DNA from: JAGVSR01 sp033765145
GTDB taxonomy: Bacteria > Pseudomonadota > Alphaproteobacteria > Rhizobiales > Hyphomicrobiaceae
Length of the DNA: 64,000 nt
Reading direction: 5' to 3'
Assembly (NCBI GenBank): GCA_033765145.1
Contig: JANRIH010000024.1
Coordinates: 1-64,000, forward strand
How positions within the stretch are numbered: the stretch's first letter is position 1; each line of letters starts with the position of its first letter. The notes beneath the pieces were generated by a model. The model was not told the origin of the DNA. It saw nothing but the letters and a program-made list of their open reading frames with translations, and did not search any database. Position numbers and translations under genes: made by a program. Shown here piece after piece: positions 54,794-63,337 of the stretch.

Positions 54794-56206
54794 ATGAACA
54801 TGACGGTACCGGTCGGAGCCGAGGCGGCGGCGCCGCATATGGCTCCGCGGAGCAAGACTGAGGTCGACAAGCCGGCGATCAGCGTTATCGGCCTCGGATA
54901 CGTGGGCGCGGTGTCGATGGCCTGCCTGTCTCATCTCGGGTTCCGAATGGTTGGCGTCGACGTCTCGCGGGAAAAGGTCGATGCGATCCGGACCGGGCGT
55001 TCGCCGATCGTGGAAGAGCGGCTTGGCGAACTTCTGGCGGAGGGCGTCGGCAGCGGGCACATCGACGCGACGCAGAACCTCGTCGCGGCCGTTCTCGACA
55101 CCGACGTGACGTTCCTTTCGGTCGGCACACCGACCTCGAAGGACGGCGGTTGCGATTTCACCTTCGTCCGGCAGGCGAGCCGCGCCATCGGACAGGCACT
55201 CGCGCTCAAGGACACATATCACGTGGTCGTCCTGCGCTGCTCGGTTCCGCCGGGCACGACGATGGACGTCGTAGTGCCGGAGATCGAGAAGGCGTCCGGC
55301 AAGTCGCTCGGACCGGATTTCGGCGTCTGCTTCAATCCAGAATTCCTGCGCGAAGGCGTGGCGGTCGCGGACTTCTTCTCCCCGCCGAAGACGGTTGTCG
55401 GCGCATCGGACAAGCGGGCCGAGGCCTGCGTCACGGCGATCTATGCCACGGTCGACGACAAGGTGATCTTCACCACGATCGCGGCCGCGGAGATGGTGAA
55501 GTATGTCGACAACGTCTGGCATGCCGCCAAGGTTGCTTTCGGCAACGAGGTCGGCCGCCTCTGCAAGGCGATCGGGATCGACAGCCATGAAGTCATGAAC
55601 ATCTTCGTCAAGGACACGAAGCTCAATCTCTCGCCCTATTACCTGAAGCCGGGCTTTGCATTCGGCGGCTCGTGCCTGCCGAAGGAAGTGCGCGCGGTCA
55701 GCCACATTGCGCGCGAACTCGGCGTCGAGGTGCCGCTCGTCGACAGCCTCTCAATCTCGAACGCGCGGCATATCGACCAGGCCGTGATGCTTCTCGAGCC
55801 GTTCGCGGGACAGCGGATCGGCTTTCTCGGCGTCACGTTCAAGCCCAACACCGACGACCTCCGCGAGAGCCCGACACTCGAACTCATGGCCCAGCTCCTG
55901 GCCAAGGGCGAGACGCTCAGCGCCTACGACGCCAATCTCGACTTCGGGCCCTTGCTGCAGGGCCAGATCGACTATGTCCGCCATGCGGTGCCGAGTCAGG
56001 CGCGACTGATGGACGAACTCGAAGCGCTGACGGTCGATAGCGCCGCCCAACTCGTCGATGGCTCCGACGTCGTCGTCGTCAGCCATGCGACGGATGAATT
56101 CCGCGCGGCCGTCAGCGCGCGCAATCCGCGCGTCGCGGTTCTTGATCTCGCGCGGCTCTGGCGTCACGTGCCGGCGGATGCCTCATATCAGGGTATCGCC
56201 TGGTAA
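54794..56206 (+). CDS. algD: GDP-mannose 6-dehydrogenase (AlgD)
   Basis: A 470-residue NAD-dependent four-electron dehydrogenase producing GDP-mannuronate, the committed step of alginate synthesis. I start it at ATG 54794 behind GGGAG. The Rossmann motif GLGYVG is at 33-38, NPEFLREG at 181-188, and the catalytic Cys is C294 in FAFGGSCLPKEVRA. The segment TKLNLSPYYLKPGFAFGG matches Pseudomonas AlgD far better than UDP-glucose dehydrogenases. The N-terminal ~25 residues are extra. It is separated from the Alg8-like gene by ~200 bp, suggesting its own promoter, and ends in a good terminator. Confidence 0.93.
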   Translation: MNMTVPVGAEAAAPHMAPRSKTEVDKPAISVIGLGYVGAVSMACLSHLGFRMVGVDVSREKVDAIRTGRSPIVEERLGELLAEGVGSGHIDATQNLVAAVLDTDVTFLSVGTPTSKDGGCDFTFVRQASRAIGQALALKDTYHVVVLRCSVPPGTTMDVVVPEIEKASGKSLGPDFGVCFNPEFLREGVAVADFFSPPKTVVGASDKRAEACVTAIYATVDDKVIFTTIAAAEMVKYVDNVWHAAKVAFGNEVGRLCKAIGIDSHEVMNIFVKDTKLNLSPYYLKPGFAFGGSCLPKEVRAVSHIARELGVEVPLVDSLSISNARHIDQAVMLLEPFAGQRIGFLGVTFKPNTDDLRESPTLELMAQLLAKGETLSAYDANLDFGPLLQGQIDYVRHAVPSQARLMDELEALTVDSAAQLVDGSDVVVVSHATDEFRAAVSARNPRVAVLDLARLWRHVPADASYQGIAW

Positions 56207-56253
56207 GGAATTTTTCAGCGCGAATTAAGATCCCGAACGCCGCGTTTCTGAAG

Positions 56254-56280
56254 CCGGCCGATGCAAATCGGCCGGTTTTT
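56254..56280 (+). terminator. Rho-independent terminator after algD
   Basis: A perfect 9-bp stem (CCGGCCGAT 56254-56262 with ATCGGCCGG 56267-56275), loop GCAA, followed by TTTTT. It separates the algD transcript from the RTX gene that follows. Confidence 0.9.
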
Positions 56281-56475
56281 CTATGTTTTTCCGATATTCC
56301 GGGAGACCGATCAAATTCTCTGCAAATTCAAAGTAAAATTCAGATCGTCCTTGCACGAGTTGTTTCGGGGGGCACGTGTAGTGTCGTCCATAAGTCAGAG
56401 GGCGGTCGAGCATGTGCTTTGCCGTGAAGCGATTTTTTGTGGCGTTCGCAGGCGCCGATGTCAGCAGGTGAGCAA

Positions 56476-59292
56476 ATGGACTACGATAAAGAGATGCAGA
56501 AGTTCGGCGAAGGCGACGAGCTGCTGGTCGATGGCGGCTTCGAGCAGGCCGACGTGCGCGCCAACACGTGGACCACGCTCGCATCCGTCGGGGGCTGGAA
56601 ATCCGACTCCGGCATCGAAGTCTGGGGCAAAAACTTCAACGGCACCAAGCCGACGGACGGCAAGAACATCGTTGAGCTCGACGCGGATCATCGCCAGTCG
56701 AACATCTATCAGGATGTCCAGACTAAGGCCGGCGTCGAGTACACTTTCAGCTTCGACTACATGAAGCGGGCGGACAGCAAGGCGGGTTCGGACACCATCG
56801 AGATCTACTGGAATGGGAAGATGGTCGGGTCGGTCGATCCGACACAGACATCATGGAGCCAGGCTTCGTTCGTCGTGACCGGCACGGGCGGCAAGGATCG
56901 CATCGAGTTCCGTGAATCGTCGGGCGACAATGACAGCTACGGCGGTCTCATCGACAACGCATCGCTCAAGGTTTCCGAGGATTGGCTCGAGAAGATGGCG
57001 CAGGCCGAGAAGAACGGCTCTGGAAAGTCCAACTCCGACGATGACAAGCACGACGGCCGTGGTCACGGCGACGGCGACCACAATGATGACGGTCATTCCG
57101 ACAATGGTCGCGGTTCGATGAACGAGAAGGCCGAGAAAGAAAAGGCCGAGAAGGAAGCTGCTGAGAAGGCTGAGAAGGAGCGCGCCGAGAAGGCCGCTGC
57201 CGAGAAGGCTGCTGCCGAGAAGGCTGCTGCCGAGAAGGCTGCTGCCGAGAAGGCTGCTGCCGAGAAGGTCGCTGCCGAGAAGGCTGCTGCTGAGAAGGCT
57301 GCTGCTGAGAAGGCTGCTGCTGAGAAGGCTGCTGCCGAGAAGGCTGCTGCCGAGAAGGCCGCTGCTGAGAAGGCCGCTGCCGAGAAGGCTGCTGCCGAGA
57401 AGGCTGCCGCCGAGAAGGCTGCTGCTGAGAAGGCCGCCGCCGAGAAGGCTGCCGCCGAAAAGGCCGCTGCCGAGAAGGCTGCTGCTGAGAAGGCCGCTGC
57501 CGAGAAGGCTGCGGCTGAGAAGGCTGCTGCTGAGAAGGCCGCTGCCGAGAAGGCTGCTGCCGAGAAGGCTGCTGCTGAGAAGGCCGCTGCCGAGAAGGCT
57601 GCGGCTGAGAAGGCTGCTGCCGAGAAGGCCGCAGCTGAGAAGGCTGCTGCCGAGAAGGCTGCCGCGGAGGATGCCGATCACGACGACACGATCATCGGCA
57701 CAAGCCGCGTCGACACCCTCGAGGGCGACGAGCACGCGAACCTCATGTACGGCAAAGGGTCGAACGACACCGTGAAGGGCGGTGATGGTGACGACTTCAT
57801 CATGGGCGGCAGCGGTGACGACGCGCTCTATGGCCAGGTCGGCAACGACCAGATCTTCGGCGCCGGTTCGCTCGGCGGCGCGGCCGACATGTCGAAGTTC
57901 CGCGCGTCCGTTGATACGACGGCGACGGTGACGTTCGACTACGAGAGTGCTGGCTATCGCAATGCCCTCGGCCTCTACAAGATCGCGAAGGACGGCTCGA
58001 TCTACGGCGTCGAGGTGCTGTTCGAGAATGCTTCGCTCAAGGGGTCGGGCGGGGACCTCGTCGGCGGCGTGAGCTCGGTCGACGTGGATCTCAAGGCCGG
58101 CGAGCGGATCGGCTTCTTCGTCGTCCCGAATGGCTTCGACCAGTCCGGAATGGCCAAGCTCCTGTCCGACACGAAGGGCAGCTTCAAGTTCGTCGGTTCG
58201 GATGGCAAGGCCGGCAACGTGAACTCGGGCAAGGAAGTGAAGCTCGTCCATGTGAGCGAGAAGGGTGTCGAGACGGTCGTTACGTCGCAGTACGGCAACT
58301 CGGTGTTCCACTCGATCTCGGGTCTCAATGGAGACAAGCTCGACCACGTCAAGGGCCAGATCTCGGTTGCGGACGGCACGGTCAAGATCGGCTTCGAAGA
58401 TCTCTGGGGCGGTGGCGACAAGGATTTCGACGACTCGGTCTTCACGATGAAGGTCGGTCAGACGAACGCGGCACTTCTCTCGAAGGTCAGCTCGGGTGTG
58501 ATCTCGACCGATCACGATGTGATCCGCGGCGGCGTCGGCGACGACAAGCTGTTCGGTATGGCCGGAAACGACAAGGTCATGGGCGGCGCGGGCAACGATC
58601 AGATCTGGGGCAACTCGGGCAACGACACCATCAACGGTGGCGCGGGGCACGACGTGATCTCGGGCGGCTCGGGCAACGACACGATCCGTGACGGCCTCGG
58701 CAACGATCGCGTGGATGGCAACTCCGGCGACGACAAGGTCTTTGCCGGCGAAGGCAACGACGCTTACGTCGGCAGCGCTGGCTTCGACACGATAGACTTC
58801 TCGGGCGCCAAGCAGGCGATGACGATCGACCTCTCGAAGTCGAGTGCCGTCGGCATGGGTGCGGACACCCTCAAGGGCTTCGAAGCCATCGTCGGTTCCG
58901 CGTTCGGCGACAACATCAAGGGCAGCAAGGACGCGAACGTCATCAACGGCGGCGCCGGCGACGACGTGATCCGTGGCCTCGGCGGCGCGGACATGCTGAA
59001 GGGTGGCGCTGGCCGCGACACCTTCCAGTGGTCGATGAAGGACGTGGTCGGGTCGAGTGGTCAGCACCTCGGTATGGACACGATCGCCGATCTCGAGGCG
59101 GGCGACCGCATCGACATCAAGGCGCTTCTCAAGGGTCAGTCATACTCGAAGCTCAGCGACGTCGTGAAGGTTGCGGACGTCAACGGCGACGCCAAGCTGT
59201 CGGTCAAGATCGGCTCGAGCTTCGTCGATGTCGTGACGATCGACGACATGAGCGCCAACGATCTCCTGGCGAGCGGCATGATCCTCACCTGA
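56476..59292 (+). CDS. Secreted RTX matrix protein with EKAAA helical stalk and DUF4114 domain
   Basis: A 938-residue protein, probably exported by a type I system. I choose ATG 56476 behind AGGTGAG; ATG 56458 is an alternative. Domain order: a jelly-roll, carbohydrate-binding-like domain (~14-165, from LLVDGGFEQ to GLIDNASLKV); an Asp/His/Gly-rich linker (~184-215); 32 perfect five-residue repeats (Ala-Glu-Lys-Ala-Ala, ~237-396); RTX nonapeptides (~403-465); a DUF4114 domain (~475-665, ending IGFEDLWGGGDKDFDDSVF); more RTX repeats (~679-765); and the C-terminal module shared with the epimerase (~765-938). A matrix or cell-surface scaffold that binds calcium and polysaccharide is my inference. 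It has its own promoter region and terminator. Confidence 0.88.
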   Translation: MDYDKEMQKFGEGDELLVDGGFEQADVRANTWTTLASVGGWKSDSGIEVWGKNFNGTKPTDGKNIVELDADHRQSNIYQDVQTKAGVEYTFSFDYMKRADSKAGSDTIEIYWNGKMVGSVDPTQTSWSQASFVVTGTGGKDRIEFRESSGDNDSYGGLIDNASLKVSEDWLEKMAQAEKNGSGKSNSDDDKHDGRGHGDGDHNDDGHSDNGRGSMNEKAEKEKAEKEAAEKAEKERAEKAAAEKAAAEKAAAEKAAAEKAAAEKVAAEKAAAEKAAAEKAAAEKAAAEKAAAEKAAAEKAAAEKAAAEKAAAEKAAAEKAAAEKAAAEKAAAEKAAAEKAAAEKAAAEKAAAEKAAAEKAAAEKAAAEKAAAEKAAAEKAAAEKAAAEKAAAEKAAAEDADHDDTIIGTSRVDTLEGDEHANLMYGKGSNDTVKGGDGDDFIMGGSGDDALYGQVGNDQIFGAGSLGGAADMSKFRASVDTTATVTFDYESAGYRNALGLYKIAKDGSIYGVEVLFENASLKGSGGDLVGGVSSVDVDLKAGERIGFFVVPNGFDQSGMAKLLSDTKGSFKFVGSDGKAGNVNSGKEVKLVHVSEKGVETVVTSQYGNSVFHSISGLNGDKLDHVKGQISVADGTVKIGFEDLWGGGDKDFDDSVFTMKVGQTNAALLSKVSSGVISTDHDVIRGGVGDDKLFGMAGNDKVMGGAGNDQIWGNSGNDTINGGAGHDVISGGSGNDTIRDGLGNDRVDGNSGDDKVFAGEGNDAYVGSAGFDTIDFSGAKQAMTIDLSKSSAVGMGADTLKGFEAIVGSAFGDNIKGSKDANVINGGAGDDVIRGLGGADMLKGGAGRDTFQWSMKDVVGSSGQHLGMDTIADLEAGDRIDIKALLKGQSYSKLSDVVKVADVNGDAKLSVKIGSSFVDVVTIDDMSANDLLASGMILT
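57184..57663 (+). repeat. 32 tandem copies of a 15-bp coding repeat
   Basis: The unit is GCCGAGAAGGCTGCT with silent third-base changes, mainly T/C at Ala codons. Counting GAGAAG (once GAAAAG) gives four per 60 bp over eight rows, 32 in all, with degenerate copies just before. One unit has Val for Ala (GCC GAG AAG GTC). The near-identity suggests copy-number change by slippage or recombination. The peptide would be a long, charged, single alpha-helix or coiled coil of about 160 residues (~24 nm if fully helical). Confidence 0.97.
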
Positions 59293-59703
59293 TCCATCGG
59301 CGCCGGCTCTGCCCGGCGCCGTCCGAAACCAACAAAGATCTCTCCCAAAACCTCGGCCCCGTCAGTTCCGCTGGCGGGGTTCTTTTTTGCGCCGCCGAGG
59401 CGCCATGCGAATTGGGAAATAAATTGTTTCTGGATGCCGAATTATTCGACTTCAAAGCAACCTTTCAATTCTGTTTCTCTTCCGAGTTTTTTGGCATCTT
59501 TGTGTTTCGATTTTGATCGAATTGCTTCGTTGCATCGAATTTTATTTTTATTCAATGCGCATTCGAGCGGTCGAGTGAATTTCTCGTTTCATGGGTGTTG
59601 ATAAGCTCTCAATGTCAGGCGGGCAATTCGCTTTGAAACAGCCTGAAGTTCGCGGGTCTGAAAATCAAGACTCGTAACAATCGCAGCGGCCGGAGAGCGT
59701 ACC
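59293..59703 (+). other. Intergenic region before the second RTX gene, AT-rich
   Basis: No gene is supported in these ~410 bp. A terminator for the preceding gene sits at 59357-59388. From 59410 to 59660 the base composition is markedly AT-rich and must contain the promoter of the next RTX gene. Two direct copies of TCGAATT lie at 59517 and 59535. GGAGAG at 59692-59697 is the ribosome-binding site of the next gene. Confidence 0.6.
59357..59388 (+). terminator. Rho-independent terminator after the first RTX gene
   Basis: CCCCGTCAG (59357-59365) pairs with CTGGCGGGG (59371-59379, one G-U pair) and is followed by TTCTTTTTT. It ends the transcript of the EKAAA-repeat gene. Confidence 0.88.
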
Positions 59704-60741
59704 ATGGCAGTCATCGTCGGGACCGAGGACAGCGACACGATCAGCGGGACGGCCGGGAACGACGAGATCCGGGGCATGGGCGGGGACGACTCCATCTACG
59801 CGCTCGAAGGAGACGACCTCATCTACGGCAACGACGGCGACGATTCGATCTACGCCGGCGGCGGCTCGCACATCATCTGGGGCAACCTCGGCAACGATCG
59901 CATCTACGGCGGCAACGGTTCTGACGATATCTCGGGCGGAGAAGGCGAGGATATCGTTTTCGGGAGCACGGGGTTCGATACGCTCTCGGGCGGCAAGGGC
60001 AACGACTACCTGAATGCTGGCGGCGACGACGATGTGGTCGACGGCAACAGCGGCAACGACAGTCTCTATGGCGGCGCCGGGAACGATCAGCTGGAGGGTT
60101 CGAGCGGGGACGATTATCTTCAGGGCGATCTCGGCGACGACCTCATGTCGGGTGGCTCGGGTCTCGATCTGATGATCGGGGGCTATGGCAACGATAGCAT
60201 TCGCGGTGGAGACGGGTACGACACGCTCGACTACAGCCGGCTCGCGGACGGCATCGGTGTCGATCTCAGCGCGGGGTCTGTGAGCAAGGGCGAGGCTGTC
60301 GGCATCGATGGGGTCAACGGCGTTGAGCATGTCGTCGGGACCGCGTTTGCGGACCGCATGATGGGCAGCGCGGGCGCCAATTCGTTCGATGGCGGCGCGG
60401 GTGACGACGTTTTCAACGGTCGGGCCGGTGTCGACACCTACACGGGTGGCGAGGGAATGGATACCTTCACGTTCTTCGCGCGGGACGTGATCCGCAGCGG
60501 CGTTCACCAGGGCATCGACGTCATCAACGACTATGCGGCCGGCGACGCGATCGACCTCTCGGACTTCTTCGCCAAGGGCGCGCCCCAGAACATCATGGAT
60601 GCCGTCGCGTTGCGTGCGACCAGCGGTGGCACGATGCTTTCGGTCAAGACGGGGGGGCAGTTCGCGGATGTCGTCGAACTCAAGGGCGTCGCGGTCGAGG
60701 ATGCGATGGCGCAGGCGTCGGACGGCATGTTCATCTATTGA
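59704..60741 (+). CDS. RTX calcium-binding protein
   Basis: A 345-residue protein with GGAGAG before its ATG. Almost the whole N-terminal 185 residues are RTX nonapeptides (GGxGxDxhx), beginning right after MAVIVGTEDSDTISG, so there is no Sec signal. The last ~170 residues are the same C-terminal module as in the epimerase and the other two RTX proteins (YDTLDYS, ADRMMGS.AN, GGAGDDVFNG, DTFTFFARDVI, then DVINDYAAGDAIDL and a hydrophobic end MFIY). It has no catalytic domain, so it is probably a calcium-binding structural or adhesive component. Confidence 0.88.
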   Translation: MAVIVGTEDSDTISGTAGNDEIRGMGGDDSIYALEGDDLIYGNDGDDSIYAGGGSHIIWGNLGNDRIYGGNGSDDISGGEGEDIVFGSTGFDTLSGGKGNDYLNAGGDDDVVDGNSGNDSLYGGAGNDQLEGSSGDDYLQGDLGDDLMSGGSGLDLMIGGYGNDSIRGGDGYDTLDYSRLADGIGVDLSAGSVSKGEAVGIDGVNGVEHVVGTAFADRMMGSAGANSFDGGAGDDVFNGRAGVDTYTGGEGMDTFTFFARDVIRSGVHQGIDVINDYAAGDAIDLSDFFAKGAPQNIMDAVALRATSGGTMLSVKTGGQFADVVELKGVAVEDAMAQASDGMFIY

Positions 60742-60812
60742 TAACGAATCGCAGTCGTCGACGGGGCGCGGGAGGGCATCCGGCGCCCCTTCGCCGTTTT
60801 CTGAACAGCCGC

Positions 60813-60832
60813 TCGAATTCTCTTCAATTCGA
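60813..60832. promoter_or_regulatory. Perfect inverted repeat upstream of the third RTX gene
   Basis: TCGAATT (60813-60819) and AATTCGA (60826-60832) form a perfect 7-bp inverted repeat with a 6-nt spacer, 80 bp before the start codon. A related sequence, TCAAATTCTCTGCAAATTCA at 56311-56330, precedes the first RTX gene, and TCGAATT occurs twice before the second. It may be a shared operator. Confidence 0.35.
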
Positions 60833-60912
60833 AGTTTTCACTGGAGGCTTTGATAGGAGCTCCGCGCGTAGAGTTGCTTTCGAAGTAACGGATTTGCTCA
60901 GGACTGCAACCT

Positions 60913-63168
60913 ATGGCCGTGCTCGTCGGCACTACTGCAAATGATGTCATGTCAGGCACGATCGATGCGGATCGCATCGAGGGCGGGGCCGGCAACGACC
61001 GCATCAACGGGGGCGCAGGCAACGACGATATCTTCGGCGGGCTCGGCGCGGACATTCTGACGGGTGACGCTGGCGACGACCGCATCTATGGCGAGGATGG
61101 TAACGACGGCATCTACGGTGGCGGCGGAAACGATCTCATCGACGGCGGCATTGGCAACGACATCCTGCTTGGCGACGGCGGCAACGACGTCATGTCGGGC
61201 GGGGAGGGCAACGACCGTCTGTCCGGCGGCACGGGCAATGACACGCTCGCGGGTGGTGCAGGTGACGATCTCCTCCAGGGCGAAGCGGGCGACGATACCT
61301 TCGTCGTCCAAGCCGGCCAGGGCGTCGATACGATTGTCGGCGGGGAAGGTTTCGACAGGCTCCTCATCGCGCTCGTCGGCGGAGATGTGACTGAGGCCTT
61401 GCGCGCTGATCTCGCCGCCTATCAAACTTGGTCGAGCGCACGGACAGCGGCCGAGACGACGAGCCCGACCTTCACGTTTTCATCGCTCGGTCTCACCGTT
61501 TCGACTGTCGAAGCGCTCGACATCACCGTCGATGGCGTCGCGCGTTCGCTTGCGAGCTTCCTCAATCAGGCGCCGACCGGTGCGTCTTCGGTTTTCCACT
61601 CGACCGATGAGGATCGCACGCTTTCGGGCACTGTCTCGGCCACCGATCCCGATGGAGACGTGCTGACCTACACGATCGTAACGGGGCCCAATTCCGGCAG
61701 CCTGGCGCTCGATGCCGACACGGGCGCTTTCAGCTTTGCGCCGCCAGCCGATTGGAGCGGATCGGACCGCTTCACCGTCCGCGTGACGGACACGTCCGGC
61801 GCTTCCTTCACGCAGGACATCACCGTCGCGGTCAACGCCGTGGCTGACGCTCCGGTGCTCATCGTCGCCGATGCTGTCGCGGTGCATGGCGATGTTATCA
61901 TCGGCGGCGCTGGCAACGACACGATCCGTGGCGATGGCGCCAACATGGCCATGACTGCTGCCCTCGACATTGCGGCGGCTCTTCGCACGCCGGCACAGGG
62001 CGAAACGCTCGAAATCGTCATCGGCGGCGTTCCTTCGGGCGCCAGCCTGTCGGTGGGTGTTCGCAATTCCGACGGCACGTGGACGCTCGGTGCCGGTGAT
62101 CTCGATCAGTTGACGCTGATTCTCGCGCAGGCGGGTCCCGTCACACTGACGGTCACGGCGATCGCCGAAGTCGGCGCGTCGATGGCCGCCACGAGCGGCA
62201 TTCTCAACGTGACGGCCGCTTCGGCCGTGACGAGCGATACCATCTACGGCGCCGACGGCAATGACGCGATCTATGGCGGCGGGGCGGGCGATACGCTGAT
62301 CGGCGGCGGGGGGAACGACAAGGTCTACGGCGAGGCCGGCGACGACTGGATCGTCGATGGGCTTGGGAACGACGCCTACGACGGCGGGGATGGTTTCGAC
62401 ACCCTCGATTTCTCGGCGCGCGGCGCGGGCGTTACGGTCGATCTGGCAGCCGGCACGGCCACGGGCGACGACCTTTCGCGCCTCAAGGGAATAGAAGGCA
62501 TCGTTGGCACGCGCCTTGGCGACACGATCACGGGGTCGAAACTCGCGAACGTCCTTTCGGATGGTGCAGGATCGGATTTCGTCAATGCTGCGGGTGGCGA
62601 CGACACGGTCCTCGCAGGCGGCGGCAACGATCGGCTTATAGGCGGATCGGGCATCGACACGCTCGACTACTCCGGTGCTCTCTCGGGCCTCGGGATCAAC
62701 ATCGGGAAGTCGGGTTCGAGCGGGTTCTCGTCTGACAGCTTCACGGGCTTCGAGCGCTACATCGGTTCGGATTATGCCGATACGTTCACGGGCTCGAGCC
62801 GGGCGGAGACGATCGATGCCGGCGGGGGCAACGACTGGATTCGCGGTCTCGGCGGCGCCGATTTCCTGACTGGCGGTGAGGGAGCCGACACATTCGTCTG
62901 GCTCTCGAAGGATATCCGTTCGGGAAACACGCATCTGGGTGTCGATCACGTCACGGACTTCGGCTCCGGCGACAAGCTCGATCTCACCGATTTCGGAAAG
63001 TCCGTCAAAAAGGGCGACTATGCCTCGGTCTTTTCGGTCAAGGACGGCACGGATGGCACCACCGTCTCGGTCCAGATCGCCAACAAGACCTGGGATGTCG
63101 CCGTCCTCGAGAACGTTCACGGAATGACACTGCAGAGCATGCTTGCGGACGGGCTGCTGATCGTCTGA
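60913..63168 (+). CDS. Large RTX protein with cadherin-like domain
   Basis: A 751-residue protein. Residues ~5-135 are RTX nonapeptides starting just after the initiator Met. A mixed domain follows to ~210. Residues ~218-308 form a cadherin/VCBS-type Ig domain (TDEDRTLSGTVSATDPDGD, AFSFAPPADWSGSDRFTVRVTD, in part), followed by a beta-rich domain (~325-440). More RTX repeats then occur, with two copies of the FDTLDFS/IDTLDYS submodule. The last ~100 residues are the shared C-terminal module, ending LLIV. It is probably a type I secreted matrix adhesin. The start has no strong ribosome-binding site. Confidence 0.88.
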   Translation: MAVLVGTTANDVMSGTIDADRIEGGAGNDRINGGAGNDDIFGGLGADILTGDAGDDRIYGEDGNDGIYGGGGNDLIDGGIGNDILLGDGGNDVMSGGEGNDRLSGGTGNDTLAGGAGDDLLQGEAGDDTFVVQAGQGVDTIVGGEGFDRLLIALVGGDVTEALRADLAAYQTWSSARTAAETTSPTFTFSSLGLTVSTVEALDITVDGVARSLASFLNQAPTGASSVFHSTDEDRTLSGTVSATDPDGDVLTYTIVTGPNSGSLALDADTGAFSFAPPADWSGSDRFTVRVTDTSGASFTQDITVAVNAVADAPVLIVADAVAVHGDVIIGGAGNDTIRGDGANMAMTAALDIAAALRTPAQGETLEIVIGGVPSGASLSVGVRNSDGTWTLGAGDLDQLTLILAQAGPVTLTVTAIAEVGASMAATSGILNVTAASAVTSDTIYGADGNDAIYGGGAGDTLIGGGGNDKVYGEAGDDWIVDGLGNDAYDGGDGFDTLDFSARGAGVTVDLAAGTATGDDLSRLKGIEGIVGTRLGDTITGSKLANVLSDGAGSDFVNAAGGDDTVLAGGGNDRLIGGSGIDTLDYSGALSGLGINIGKSGSSGFSSDSFTGFERYIGSDYADTFTGSSRAETIDAGGGNDWIRGLGGADFLTGGEGADTFVWLSKDIRSGNTHLGVDHVTDFGSGDKLDLTDFGKSVKKGDYASVFSVKDGTDGTTVSVQIANKTWDVAVLENVHGMTLQSMLADGLLIV

Positions 63169-63337
63169 TCGCGGGCATGCGGGGGGGCGTTCGTCACGGA
63201 ACCCTCCCCGATGGCAATCCAGGCGCAAGGGCGCGCGGACAAGGTTTGCAAAGCATTCAGTAATTTTCGTTATCGTTCCGCTGCAATGCTCAGTAGGCAT
63301 TCTGTGGCGGAATTCTGAAGGTTCGGGTGCTTGGCGA

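Noticed and set aside
54794..56206. UDP-glucose dehydrogenase
   Set aside because: The segment around the catalytic Cys (KLNLSPYYLKPGFAFGG) and the Alg8/Alg44 neighbours match GDP-mannose dehydrogenase better.
57184..57663. CRISPR-like regular repeats
   Set aside because: The units are contiguous 15-mers with no spacers and keep the reading frame of a protein, so this is a coding tandem repeat.
56851..59067. 738-codon open frame on the minus strand, rich in Leu-Gly-Ser repeats
   Set aside because: It is the antisense of the 15-bp repeat and RTX coding sequence. The plus frame has domain matches, a ribosome-binding site and third-position bias.
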